Assembly: GCA_045654205.1 (NCBI GenBank)
Contig: JAZOMZ010000022.1
Coordinates: forward strand, 1 to 29,285
Source of the DNA: Enterocola sp045654205
Lineage (GTDB): Bacteria > Bacteroidota > Bacteroidia > Bacteroidales > Paludibacteraceae
Reading direction: 5' to 3'
Length of the DNA: 29,285 bases
Shown: positions 6,889 through 15,602 of the stretch, in pieces
Layout of the letters: every line of letters starts with the position of its first letter
How positions within the stretch are numbered: the first letter of the stretch is position 1
Position numbers and translations under genes: made by a program
The notes under the pieces: model-generated
Database searches by the model: none
What the model was told of the DNA's origin: nothing
The model's input: the letters and a program-made list of their open reading frames with translations, nothing else

Positions 6889-9111
6889 ATGAAAAAGAAC
6901 TACTTATGGTCGCTTTGCGCCATGATGAGTCTTTGCGTATGTGCAAATGCGCAGGACGATTTGTATGCAGACAGCATACGTCATTATGAGTTGGCAGAAA
7001 TTAATGTTAGTGCCAACCATGTCTCTTCTACTACACCTATGGTGTATTCTACCCTTAAAGAAAATCAAATTAAAGAGCAAAATTATGGTAAAGATTTGCC
7101 ATATCTGCTAGAAAGTCTGCCGTCGGTGGTGGCAATGTCCGACGCTGGCAACGGTGTGGGTTATACAGAAATCAGAATGCGTGGTTACGATGGCTCACGT
7201 ATAAATGTTACCACAAACGGTGTTCCTATGAACGATGCAGAAAGCCACAAGGTGTATTGGGTTAATACCCCAGATTTGATGTCTTCAATGGGCAATATTC
7301 AAGTGGTACGCGGAGCAGGTGCTTCTACAAATGGTACGGGTGCTTTTGGTGGGGCTATCAATATGACTACAGACAATATTCCTGCCAAATTTGGTGGAGA
7401 AGTAGATTTGTCTTACGGTAGTTTCAATACCAACAAAGAGGCAGTGAGGGTTTCTTCTGGTTTACTTGGAGAGCATTGGGCAATAGATGCTAGACTTTCA
7501 CATATTTATTCGGACGGATATATGGAAAGAGCTACTTCAGACCTTGCTTCTTATTTGCTTCAAGCAGGATATTATAGTGATAATACCATAGTAAAACTTC
7601 TTTCTTTTGGCGGCAAGGAACAAACCTACAATGCTTGGGACGGTATCACAAAAGACCAAATGGAGGAAAACAGAAGATATAATCCTTGTGGTGCTATCGA
7701 AGACAAAGAAGGTAATATCATTGGTTTTTATGAAAACCAAAAAGACAATTATTTGCAGATAAACAATCAACTTCAACTTACTCACAATTTTAATCCTAGT
7801 TGGAATTTAAATGCTACTCTGCACTATACCTATGGCAATGGTTATTATGACCAATACAAAAATGCTCGCACATTGGAGGAATATAAATTAACTACCTTGT
7901 TGGACAAAAATGGAGCTTTGTTAGAAGAAAGTAACCTAGTACGTCAAAAACATATGTTCAATCACTTTGGTGGATTGGTGACATCTGCAAATTATAAAAA
8001 TAACTCTGTAGATTTGTCGATTGGAGCAGCATGGAGCACATATGGTGGTGATCACTTTGGTAAGGTAATAGAAGTGGCAGATGCTGTGAACTTTGCCGAA
8101 CCAACTGAGTATTATAGAAATTCATCGCTTAAACACGATGGTAATATTTATGCTAAAATTAATTGGGAGGCATTTAAAGGATTCCATCTTTATGGTGATG
8201 TGCAATATCGTTATGTAAATCAAAAGATCAATGGTTACGATGACGTTTATGATTATTCTACGGGTGATATGCTTAAAATGGATTTAGATAAACATTTTCA
8301 TTTTATAAATCCAAAAGTTGGTATTCTTTACAATTTCTGCAATTATCACAAGGTGTATTCTTCTTTTGCTATGGCAAATAGAGAACCAACAAGAAAAGAC
8401 TTTACAAATGAGCCTATTGGAAGCGAGCCAAGGGCAGAAAGACTTCTAGACTTAGAATTTGGCTATCAATTTGAGCATAAATACGTAAATGTAGGCGTGA
8501 ATTTCTATTATATGTGGTATAAAGATCAATTGATATTAACTGGTGAGCAAAATCCAGATACATATGAGGCACTTTATATGAATGTGCCAGAAAGTTATAG
8601 ACGAGGCATTGAACTTTCTGTTTCTTCAGCTCCACTTTCTTGGTTTACAGTATCTGCCAATGCAACATTTAGTCAAAATAAGATTGTTGATTATACAGAA
8701 TATGTGTACAATGACGATACTTACACCACAGATGCTTATTATATAGGAGAAAGTACAATTGCATATTCTCCAAGTATAATTGCTGGTATTACACTAGATT
8801 TTCATACCCATGGATTTGCTGGTGTTTGGCGTACGCAATATGTTAGTAAACAATATATTACTAATGGTATGAATGGGAATTTAACTATTGATCCATATTG
8901 TGTTTCTTCTGTAGATTTGTCTTATAAATTGGCTCTGCCAAAAGATAAATCTATAAGATTTGGAGTGCAAATCAACAACTTATTTAATTCTATGTATGCT
9001 GCGAATGCATTTGCTTGGTCTGGAATTTATGGTGGCGAAAGATATGATGAGGCATATTATCTCCCACAAGCGGGAATTAATGCTTTAGGTAATATCAGAT
9101 TTGAATTTTAG
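6889..9111 (+). CDS. TonB-dependent outer-membrane receptor, probably for thiamin
   Basis: The frame is open from 6760, but that codon lies inside the TPP riboswitch. The start at 6889 (MKKNYLWSLC) opens a signal peptide ending ANA/Q and gives a 740-residue protein. A plug domain follows at about 28-150 (LAEINVSANHV, IRMRGYDGSRINVTTNGVPM, VVRGAGASTNGTGAFGGAINM), then a beta-barrel of about 580 residues that ends in a phenylalanine-terminated strand (GNIRFEF). Receptors of this family bring a ligand across the outer membrane with energy from TonB-ExbBD. The upstream riboswitch makes thiamin or a thiamin phosphate or precursor the likely ligand, as for known TPP-regulated receptors in Bacteroides. 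No inner-membrane thiamin transporter is adjacent. Confidence 0.88.
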   Translation: MKKNYLWSLCAMMSLCVCANAQDDLYADSIRHYELAEINVSANHVSSTTPMVYSTLKENQIKEQNYGKDLPYLLESLPSVVAMSDAGNGVGYTEIRMRGYDGSRINVTTNGVPMNDAESHKVYWVNTPDLMSSMGNIQVVRGAGASTNGTGAFGGAINMTTDNIPAKFGGEVDLSYGSFNTNKEAVRVSSGLLGEHWAIDARLSHIYSDGYMERATSDLASYLLQAGYYSDNTIVKLLSFGGKEQTYNAWDGITKDQMEENRRYNPCGAIEDKEGNIIGFYENQKDNYLQINNQLQLTHNFNPSWNLNATLHYTYGNGYYDQYKNARTLEEYKLTTLLDKNGALLEESNLVRQKHMFNHFGGLVTSANYKNNSVDLSIGAAWSTYGGDHFGKVIEVADAVNFAEPTEYYRNSSLKHDGNIYAKINWEAFKGFHLYGDVQYRYVNQKINGYDDVYDYSTGDMLKMDLDKHFHFINPKVGILYNFCNYHKVYSSFAMANREPTRKDFTNEPIGSEPRAERLLDLEFGYQFEHKYVNVGVNFYYMWYKDQLILTGEQNPDTYEALYMNVPESYRRGIELSVSSAPLSWFTVSANATFSQNKIVDYTEYVYNDDTYTTDAYYIGESTIAYSPSIIAGITLDFHTHGFAGVWRTQYVSKQYITNGMNGNLTIDPYCVSSVDLSYKLALPKDKSIRFGVQINNLFNSMYAANAFAWSGIYGGERYDEAYYLPQAGINALGNIRFEF

Positions 9112-9131
9112 CACTCTAATTTATATATTTG
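9100..9131 (+). promoter_or_regulatory. Consensus promoter for the phosphatase-like gene
   Basis: TTTG (9100-9103), a 20-bp spacer and TATATTTG (9124-9131) match the Bacteroidetes consensus. The upstream element lies inside the last codons of the receptor gene, and the -7 element overlaps the terminator stem that begins at 9128. Predicted start near 9138. Confidence 0.7.
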
Positions 9132-9162
9132 TACTCCGTTTTGTGCGGAGTACAAATTTTTT
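9128..9162 (+). terminator. Intrinsic terminator of the TonB-receptor transcript
   Basis: A perfect 11-bp stem (9128-9138 with 9146-9156) and a seven-base loop are followed by a T-run to 9162. It lies 16 bp past the receptor stop codon and ends only 3 bp before the next ATG. Confidence 0.85.
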
Positions 9163-9165
9163 AAC

Positions 9166-10686
9166 ATGAAGAAGTTTTTAATTACACTGTTAAGTACATT
9201 TATATTTTCATTCTCTTATGGTCAAAGCAAACCAGCTTTGGTGGTAGGTATTCAGGTGAGCGGACTTAGAGAAGATTACTTAAACATGTTCATGGATGAG
9301 TTTGGAAATCAAGGGTTTAAAAAGTTGATTTCTGAGGGAACATATTACAACAATCTTTATTATCCATATCATTACTCAGGCGAGAGTGCCGATTTGGCAA
9401 GTCTTTCTACAGGTGCTACTCCATATTCTCATGGCATTTGCACGAGTGCTTTTTACAATCCAAAATCATACAAAATGCAGTCTTTTATGCAAGACAATGC
9501 AGTAAAAGCTGTCAGCGGAGCTGAAAATTATTCTGCTCAGTCGCTTATTTGCACCACTGTGGCAGATGAGCTTAATGAATACACCTTCGGAAAATCAAAG
9601 ATTTATTCCATTGCTTTCGATGCAGAAAATGCGATTTATAGCATTGGGCACAGCGGTATTCCGTTTTGGATTGATAAAAAGACAGGCAATTGGACTTCTT
9701 CTACATATTACATAGAAGCAATTCCAGAGTGGGCTATGAAACACGGAGCAGATGGTTTTATAGACAAAGACTGGGAGCCACTTATGCCAGCAGGTTATTA
9801 TGTGTCGGCAAGTAGCGGAGCAAAAGGCTTTAAGTATAAACTAAAAGAAGCTTGCAATGGCACAAAAATGTATTCAAATTTTTCTACTTCTCCTTTTGCA
9901 AATGCCATGATCACAGATATGGCACTTAGAACCATAGACTCAGAAAAGCTTGGCAAAGATATTTATCCAGATTTATTATATCTAAATTTTAACTTACAAA
10001 ACTTTTATCTGAATGATAATGAGTCTATTACAATAGAATTGGAAGATTCTTACCTAAGACTTGACAAAGATTTGGCAGCACTTCTTGATGCCCTTGATAA
10101 GAGATTTAAGAAAGAAAATGTGGTGGTTTATCTTATTTCTGACAGAAGTACGAAACCAACAAAACCATTCAATAGCAGAATTACTTACAAGGAATTTAAC
10201 TCAGGCCGTTATGCTGCACTTTTAAACTCATACCTAATGGCACACTATGGCAAATATAAATGGGTGCAAGCCTGCTACGATGGTCATATCTATTTGGATG
10301 AAAAGCTTGCAGAAGAAAAGAAAATTTCTTTTAAAGAGTTGCAAGACAAGGCAATAGAGTTTTTCTCTACCATTCCTGGAGTGGCAAATGTGTTGCCTTC
10401 GTATATTTTAAAAACAGCAAATCACCACTTCTCATATCACCCTCAAAATGCAGGCGACCTTGTATATTGCCTGCAAATGGGCTATTACGAAGTAGATTCA
10501 AAGGGCAAAAAGACAGATTTCTACAACAAACTAAATGAATCTGTGATGCTAATGCTTTGGGGAGGCAATATAGCCAACCAAAAAGTAAATGACAGCAAAT
10601 CTGCCCTTATGCTTGCCCCAACCATCGCCGACATCCTCCGCATCTCCACTCCCAACTGCACCAGCGAAGGTTCGTTGATGGAGTAG
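9166..10686 (+). CDS. Exported alkaline-phosphatase-superfamily protein, probable pseudoenzyme
   Basis: The 506-residue protein has a signal peptide (MKKFLITLLSTFIFSFSYG/Q). Its fold-level landmarks match the type I phosphodiesterase/PafA-like family: PALVVGIQVSG where the family has the metal-binding VVDQ, GGF-like GFKKLISEGTYY, TGATPYSHGI, SYLRLDKDLAALLDALD, and VVYLISDRS where the family has TADHG. By eye the first Asp ligand, the Thr nucleophile context (TGPGH), the Asp/His of the TDxxGH segment and the His of ADHG are all replaced. The protein may therefore bind rather than hydrolyse phosphoesters. It has its own promoter and converges with the next gene, with one base between the stop codons and no terminator between them. 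Confidence 0.72.
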   Translation: MKKFLITLLSTFIFSFSYGQSKPALVVGIQVSGLREDYLNMFMDEFGNQGFKKLISEGTYYNNLYYPYHYSGESADLASLSTGATPYSHGICTSAFYNPKSYKMQSFMQDNAVKAVSGAENYSAQSLICTTVADELNEYTFGKSKIYSIAFDAENAIYSIGHSGIPFWIDKKTGNWTSSTYYIEAIPEWAMKHGADGFIDKDWEPLMPAGYYVSASSGAKGFKYKLKEACNGTKMYSNFSTSPFANAMITDMALRTIDSEKLGKDIYPDLLYLNFNLQNFYLNDNESITIELEDSYLRLDKDLAALLDALDKRFKKENVVVYLISDRSTKPTKPFNSRITYKEFNSGRYAALLNSYLMAHYGKYKWVQACYDGHIYLDEKLAEEKKISFKELQDKAIEFFSTIPGVANVLPSYILKTANHHFSYHPQNAGDLVYCLQMGYYEVDSKGKKTDFYNKLNESVMLMLWGGNIANQKVNDSKSALMLAPTIADILRISTPNCTSEGSLME

Positions 10687-10687
10687 A

Positions 10688-13648
10688 TCACTTTAAAATA
10701 ACTGCTCTCTTTTTCTTCCCATCCACCTTAGCAACAAGTGGTGTGGCAGAGCGCACCCATTTAAGGTATTTGTTTTCCTCTATTACCTCGAGGGTTTCAA
10801 GAAAATCTTCGTTGAAACATTCTTCCTCATCATAACTATCTACAGTAAGATATGCACTACCGCATGATGTAAGGTTTTGGAAGAAGTGAGTACCTTGACT
10901 AGGGTCTATGTGATAACTTGTTTCGCCAGCCTCCACAATCACCTTTGCACCAGTAATATGAGGCCATTTCACAGGAATACCAAGCCATGTATCAGAACTA
11001 CCCCAACGACCAGGACCTATAAGAATATAAGGTCTATTTTCTTTAAGCATTTGTTTATTGTATTTGTCTATGTCGTAGGCAATAAGTTGGTTATTTGAAG
11101 GGTTGAACATGCCTTTTTTCACATAAAGCACGTCGTAAATATCCTCCAAGATGCCATTGCCAAGGGCTTGTTTAGATGTTATTAATGTATTTTCCTGTGG
11201 AATAAGAGTTAGATCTTCGTCAATTGCCTTGTTTGGGTCTACAATAGGTCTTATTTGCAGAAGATAAAATCTGTTTTGCTCATTTTTTTCGTAATCTAGA
11301 TTTACTGCAAATTCCACTTCCACAGGGCGACCCATTTCTCTCTCGCCCACCTTAAGAACTTTGTCAATAATATCCGCAAGCGGGAACACGTCGTGCTCTA
11401 GAATATTTGCAAAAGTAATCACCTTTCTACCACCTTCATACAAACCATCACGAATAATTTGGTCGTATGGGTCGAATGTAGAAGCAATATACTTAAGTGT
11501 GCCATCCTTTTCTGCATCACGCACATGTATTCTATGTAGGTTGAAACCGTCGTCCACAAGTGGTTTAAAGTCCATTTTACCCAAATCTAATGCATTAAAG
11601 TAGGTTTGAGTTTCGTTCAGAGCAAACTCCAACGAACTTGTTTGCAAAATATTATGAGGATGTTTTGGAGAGAATCTTAGTGTTTGACCACCATCTACAA
11701 TATATTTTCCAAGACCTAAAGCCACATTTACCACACCATCTTCTGGTTTTTCGTCGCCGATAGGATAATAGTTTAGTGAGCGCGCCACACCAGAGAAAGA
11801 TGGATAAAATCTGTCTCCGTATGCCTTACCGCACACTTCTTGAAGCACCACCGCCATTTTCTCGCGAGAAATCACGTTTTTGGTAGCAGTCATATAACTT
11901 CTACTTCCGCTATAATAAACAGAAGCATACACTGCCTTGATTGCTTCCCCTAATTTTAATAAAGTCGATTTTACATCATCTTTATTATTTGGCACCATAT
12001 AAGTAGAATACACTCCTGCAAATGGTTGATAATGAGCATCTTCAAGTAGCGAAGAAGAACGCACTGCAATAGGAGTATCTATTACATTTACAAATGCCCT
12101 CAAATCTTGCCAAACATCTTCTGGAATTTTGGCATCCAAAAAGTATTGCAATACCTCTTCGTCGGTAAGGTTATCTGCCTTTGCAATATCATACAGATTA
12201 TTTAGTTCCATAAATTCGTCGAACTTATCTGTACAAATTACCACAGTTTTTGGGATAACTATCTGTGTGGTATCATAGTCGAAGAACTCCTCGTTGCGCT
12301 TTGAAATAAGGTCTAGGAATGCAAGTCCACGTCCTTTGCCACCCATTGAAGCCTCGCCAATACGCGCAAAATTTGAGTAACTATCAAATCTATCGCTTTG
12401 GAACACAGCCACCACACCTTTGTTTTTCACTTTTCTGTAGTAAACAATGGCATCAAAGATGATTTTGCGTGCCTCATCCACCTCATCTATAGATTCTACC
12501 TTCAGGTCTCTTAAAAACTCAGCCAGTGGGAACATGGCACGAGAATAAAGCCAACGAGAAAGGTGGTTTTTAGACAAGTGATGAAATAACGATTCTGAAG
12601 GAATATTAAAGATTTTTTGTTGTAAATCTTTCAAATTCTTCACTACAGCCACCACCCAATTGGTATTTGGGTCTATGAAATTAAAGTCACCGAAACCAAA
12701 GTTTTTGGTAACAGCTTCTTTAAGTTCAAGGTGCATTAAAGAATTATTCTTATTGATAAAATGTGCTTGAAGCGCATCTGCTTTTGGCTTATTTACCTCT
12801 TCAGAAGACTCAATAATAATAGGTAAAAACTTATCTTTTTCTCTAATATATTCGCAAAGTTCGATACCAGAATTAGCATAAATTTCTCCATCCTTTGGGA
12901 AACGCACATCGGTAACAAGCCCCAAAAGATTTTTTTGATATTTATCGTAAAGTGCTTTTGCTTCTTCAAAGTTACGTGCAAGAAGAATCTTTGGTCTGCC
13001 ACGCATACGAAGCATTTGTTCGTGCTCGTTCAGAGCTTCTGTCATAAACGAACGTGACTGCAAAAAGACGTGTTTATACAGATAAGGAAGCAGGGCCGAA
13101 TAGAAGTGTATTGAATCTTCCACAAATAAAATGGCTTGCACACCCACAGACTTCACATCTTGGTCTACATTCATTTTATCTTCCAAAAGCTTTACAATGG
13201 CAAGCAAAATATCTGGTTCACCAAGCCAATTGAAGGTATAATCCACAGCTGTTAGGTCTTCTCCAGCGAATACCCTTTGGAATACTTCTCTTGAAAATGG
13301 TGTTAAGAGTACAACTGGTGTGGTAGGAAAATGGTCCTTAAGTTCTTTTGCATATTCAAACACAGAACTATTTTCCTTCGACGGCATTATAATGAAAAGG
13401 TCGTATGAGGTAATCTTTAGCAGTTCCTCTGCCTCCTCCCTGTTAGACGCCAAGGTAAAACGAGGTGGATACCTCAAGTTTAATGAGGTATATTCGTTGA
13501 AAATAAGTTCATCTATCCTACCATCTTCCTCTAGCATAAAAGCGTCGTACTTACTCGCAATAAGTAGGATATTGTAGATACGTCCCATCATAAGGTTTGC
13601 AAATGACGTATCCTTAAAATACATTTTCTTTATATTTCCCTTATTCAT
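10688..13648 (-). CDS. Receiver-domain protein with PEP-synthase-like ATP-grasp domain
   Basis: The 986 residues begin with two receiver-like regions (about 27-150 and 165-310; FVEDS and VTDVRFPKDGE supply the acidic pocket and a candidate phospho-Asp). An N-terminal PEP synthase/pyruvate phosphate dikinase ATP-grasp domain spans about 440-800 (GEASMGGKGRGLAF, PIAVRSSSLLEDA, FAGVY, LLQIRPI). A conserved tail of about 180 residues follows (ILIGPGRWGS). The phosphohistidine swivel domain and the PEP-binding barrel of true PEP synthases are missing, so the common name PEP synthase is likely wrong. The protein may be an ATP-dependent phosphotransferase under signalling control. It overlaps the thioesterase gene upstream by 4 bp (ATGA), which indicates translational coupling. 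Confidence 0.78.
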   Translation of the reverse strand: MNKGNIKKMYFKDTSFANLMMGRIYNILLIASKYDAFMLEEDGRIDELIFNEYTSLNLRYPPRFTLASNREEAEELLKITSYDLFIIMPSKENSSVFEYAKELKDHFPTTPVVLLTPFSREVFQRVFAGEDLTAVDYTFNWLGEPDILLAIVKLLEDKMNVDQDVKSVGVQAILFVEDSIHFYSALLPYLYKHVFLQSRSFMTEALNEHEQMLRMRGRPKILLARNFEEAKALYDKYQKNLLGLVTDVRFPKDGEIYANSGIELCEYIREKDKFLPIIIESSEEVNKPKADALQAHFINKNNSLMHLELKEAVTKNFGFGDFNFIDPNTNWVVAVVKNLKDLQQKIFNIPSESLFHHLSKNHLSRWLYSRAMFPLAEFLRDLKVESIDEVDEARKIIFDAIVYYRKVKNKGVVAVFQSDRFDSYSNFARIGEASMGGKGRGLAFLDLISKRNEEFFDYDTTQIVIPKTVVICTDKFDEFMELNNLYDIAKADNLTDEEVLQYFLDAKIPEDVWQDLRAFVNVIDTPIAVRSSSLLEDAHYQPFAGVYSTYMVPNNKDDVKSTLLKLGEAIKAVYASVYYSGSRSYMTATKNVISREKMAVVLQEVCGKAYGDRFYPSFSGVARSLNYYPIGDEKPEDGVVNVALGLGKYIVDGGQTLRFSPKHPHNILQTSSLEFALNETQTYFNALDLGKMDFKPLVDDGFNLHRIHVRDAEKDGTLKYIASTFDPYDQIIRDGLYEGGRKVITFANILEHDVFPLADIIDKVLKVGEREMGRPVEVEFAVNLDYEKNEQNRFYLLQIRPIVDPNKAIDEDLTLIPQENTLITSKQALGNGILEDIYDVLYVKKGMFNPSNNQLIAYDIDKYNKQMLKENRPYILIGPGRWGSSDTWLGIPVKWPHITGAKVIVEAGETSYHIDPSQGTHFFQNLTSCGSAYLTVDSYDEEECFNEDFLETLEVIEENKYLKWVRSATPLVAKVDGKKKRAVILK

Positions 13649-14022
13649 TTTATAGTAAATGATGTGGCACTAAGCACGGCCAATAATTCTGAATTTTCTT
13701 CCAATCTCACTTCCACTCTATATCTAGAAATAGTTCTGCCTGTTTTCACAGGTGTGGCAACAGCAACAATAGTACCGCTACTAGCACTTTTAATAAAATC
13801 TATAGAAGAATTTAATGTAACAGTAGAACTACCATTGGCATTTGCCGCTACTGCCATGGCATAATCGGCAATAGTAAACAAAACTCCACCATTAACAAGT
13901 CCTAAGCCATTCAAGTGGTTTTCATTAATATCCAATTTGCATACCGCTCTCTCTGGCAAGGCTTCTATTACTTGCACACCTATGCTCCTTGCAAATTTGT
14001 CTCTTTCTGTATTATTTTCCAT
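13645..14022 (-). CDS. PaaI-family hotdog-fold thioesterase
   Basis: At 125 residues this has the usual length for the family. The core motif LGLVNGGVLFTIADYAMA (about residues 39-56) matches the PaaI/YdiI signature, with Asn in place of the common His before Gly-Gly, and a second block (SSSTVTLNSSIDFIKSASSG) forms the central strands. Such enzymes hydrolyse acyl-CoA thioesters as dimers or tetramers in the cytoplasm. The stop codon overlaps the start of the next gene. No promoter consensus is visible between this gene and the terminator just upstream, so expression may depend on read-through from the OmpA-family gene. Confidence 0.82.
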   Translation of the reverse strand: MENNTERDKFARSIGVQVIEALPERAVCKLDINENHLNGLGLVNGGVLFTIADYAMAVAANANGSSTVTLNSSIDFIKSASSGTIVAVATPVKTGRTISRYRVEVRLEENSELLAVLSATSFTIK

Positions 14023-14034
14023 AATTTTGGGTAT

Positions 14035-14070
14035 AAAAAAACCCTCTTAGTAAAATACCTTGAGGGTTTT
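14035..14070 (-). terminator. Intrinsic terminator after the OmpA-family gene
   Basis: Stem 14039-14046 with 14062-14069 (AAACCCTC/GAGGGTTT) is followed on the minus strand by a run of T at 14041-14035. It lies 21 bp past the stop codon of the OmpA-family gene and 13 bp before the thioesterase start. Confidence 0.75.
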
Positions 14071-14090
14071 CAGTATCCATTATAAATTTA

Positions 14091-15506
14091 TTATTTTGAG
14101 AAGAAGAAATCGCAACGGCGATTTTTTTGTTCAGCTTTTGGAGGGTTTGGTAATTGACCTTGAGCTTGTGTTGTGATACGAGACTCATCAATACCAGCTT
14201 TAATTAACTCAGCTTTAACAGTATCAACACGTTTTTGGCTAAGTTTTAAGTTGTAGTCTTTGCTTCCTGGGAAGTCGCAATAACCACGAATTTCAACTTT
14301 AAGTTCTGGGTCTGCATTTAGTTTTTCAACTACTTTCTCAATATTCTTTTTAGCTTTAGCAGAAATACTAGATTTGTTATTTGGATAGTACACAGACTCA
14401 TCATAGTTAACTGTTGGGTCGATACCTAAAGCAGAGAATACTTCTCTTACTTCATCGCAACAGCCGATAGCATCTTGTGGTATGCTTTCACCCCAGAAGT
14501 TTACAAATGCACCTTTTGGAGTATTTGGTTCGCGGTCGCGGAAGTCTGCAACACCGTCACCATCTTCGTCTGGAGTAACTGCATTGTAATCTTCTAAAGA
14601 TTGAAGACGAGGAAGAATATTGTTCGCAACTGTATCTTCTAGCACTTTAACACGTTTTTTCAAGCTGTCGATATCGTTGATCAAACCTTGTTCGCCAGAT
14701 ACTAATTGACGATATTCGTTCATAGAGATATTTCTCATATGACCGCCTTTTTTCTCATCATCTTGGAATTTAACACGAAGGTTTGCATTCACATAGAACT
14801 GAGCATCGTTCATTGTACCTTTTGTATAGTGTTCGCCCTCAAAGTTGTCTTTGTTTGTCATACGATAATAAGCACCTAAACCAACAGCTAGGTGTTTATT
14901 AATATTGTATTCTACATTAAGACCTAATGGAATAGAAATAGAAGTACCATAACCACTACCATCTTGACCTATACCTTTAGGAGTCTTTTCGCCTGGATTA
15001 GAGCCTTCGATTGGTGTGTTAAGGCATTCGTACCAAATCAAACCAACACCTGCGTTAAGATACAAGTTCCATGCAGCAGATTTGCGATATTGACCGAATA
15101 GGTTGAACATATTAACAGATGCCATCAAAGAAGGAGCATACATATTACCTTTGAATTCGTTACGACCCCACTCAGTAGAACTTGTAACACCTTGGTATGG
15201 CATATATTGGAAGTTTAATAATAACCCCCAAACTGGGTTCCATGTGTACTCAGCTTCTAAACCGATAGTCCAAGAAACCTTTGACGCAGAAAGAATTTGG
15301 TCAAAGTTTTGCTTAACGTCACCGTCAAACTGAGACATACCAACATTTAAACTTAATGACCAGTGAGAGAAATCTGTAAAGTCATTAAGAGGAGTATAAG
15401 TTTCTGTTGTTTCTGTCTCTAGATTAGTTACAACAGCCTCTTCTGCAGGAAATGCTGGAATTGACAATATTGATAAAGCACTAAAAAGGGCGATAATCTT
15501 TTTCAT
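14091..15506 (-). CDS. OmpA-family outer-membrane protein with peptidoglycan-binding domain
   Basis: The 471 residues comprise a signal peptide (about 1-20), an N-terminal beta-barrel (about 45-255), a short coiled coil (IDSLKKRVKVLEDTV), and one thrombospondin type 3 calcium-type repeat (DEDGDGVADFRDREP, about 312-326). A C-terminal OmpA domain at about 365-471 has the peptidoglycan-binding Asp in GYCDFPG and the Arg in LSQKRVDTV. Such proteins tie the outer membrane to the cell wall. On the minus strand TAATTTTG at 15535-15542 resembles a -7 promoter element, but the -33 element is weak. A terminator follows the stop codon. Confidence 0.88.
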   Translation of the reverse strand: MKKIIALFSALSILSIPAFPAEEAVVTNLETETTETYTPLNDFTDFSHWSLSLNVGMSQFDGDVKQNFDQILSASKVSWTIGLEAEYTWNPVWGLLLNFQYMPYQGVTSSTEWGRNEFKGNMYAPSLMASVNMFNLFGQYRKSAAWNLYLNAGVGLIWYECLNTPIEGSNPGEKTPKGIGQDGSGYGTSISIPLGLNVEYNINKHLAVGLGAYYRMTNKDNFEGEHYTKGTMNDAQFYVNANLRVKFQDDEKKGGHMRNISMNEYRQLVSGEQGLINDIDSLKKRVKVLEDTVANNILPRLQSLEDYNAVTPDEDGDGVADFRDREPNTPKGAFVNFWGESIPQDAIGCCDEVREVFSALGIDPTVNYDESVYYPNNKSSISAKAKKNIEKVVEKLNADPELKVEIRGYCDFPGSKDYNLKLSQKRVDTVKAELIKAGIDESRITTQAQGQLPNPPKAEQKNRRCDFFFSK

Positions 15507-15602
15507 GTTTACATTTTTTTTAGAAATTCAGCAACAAAATTAATAAAAAAAAATAATTAATGCACATTTATTGCAAAAAAAATTGTATATACACACGTTT
15601 TT

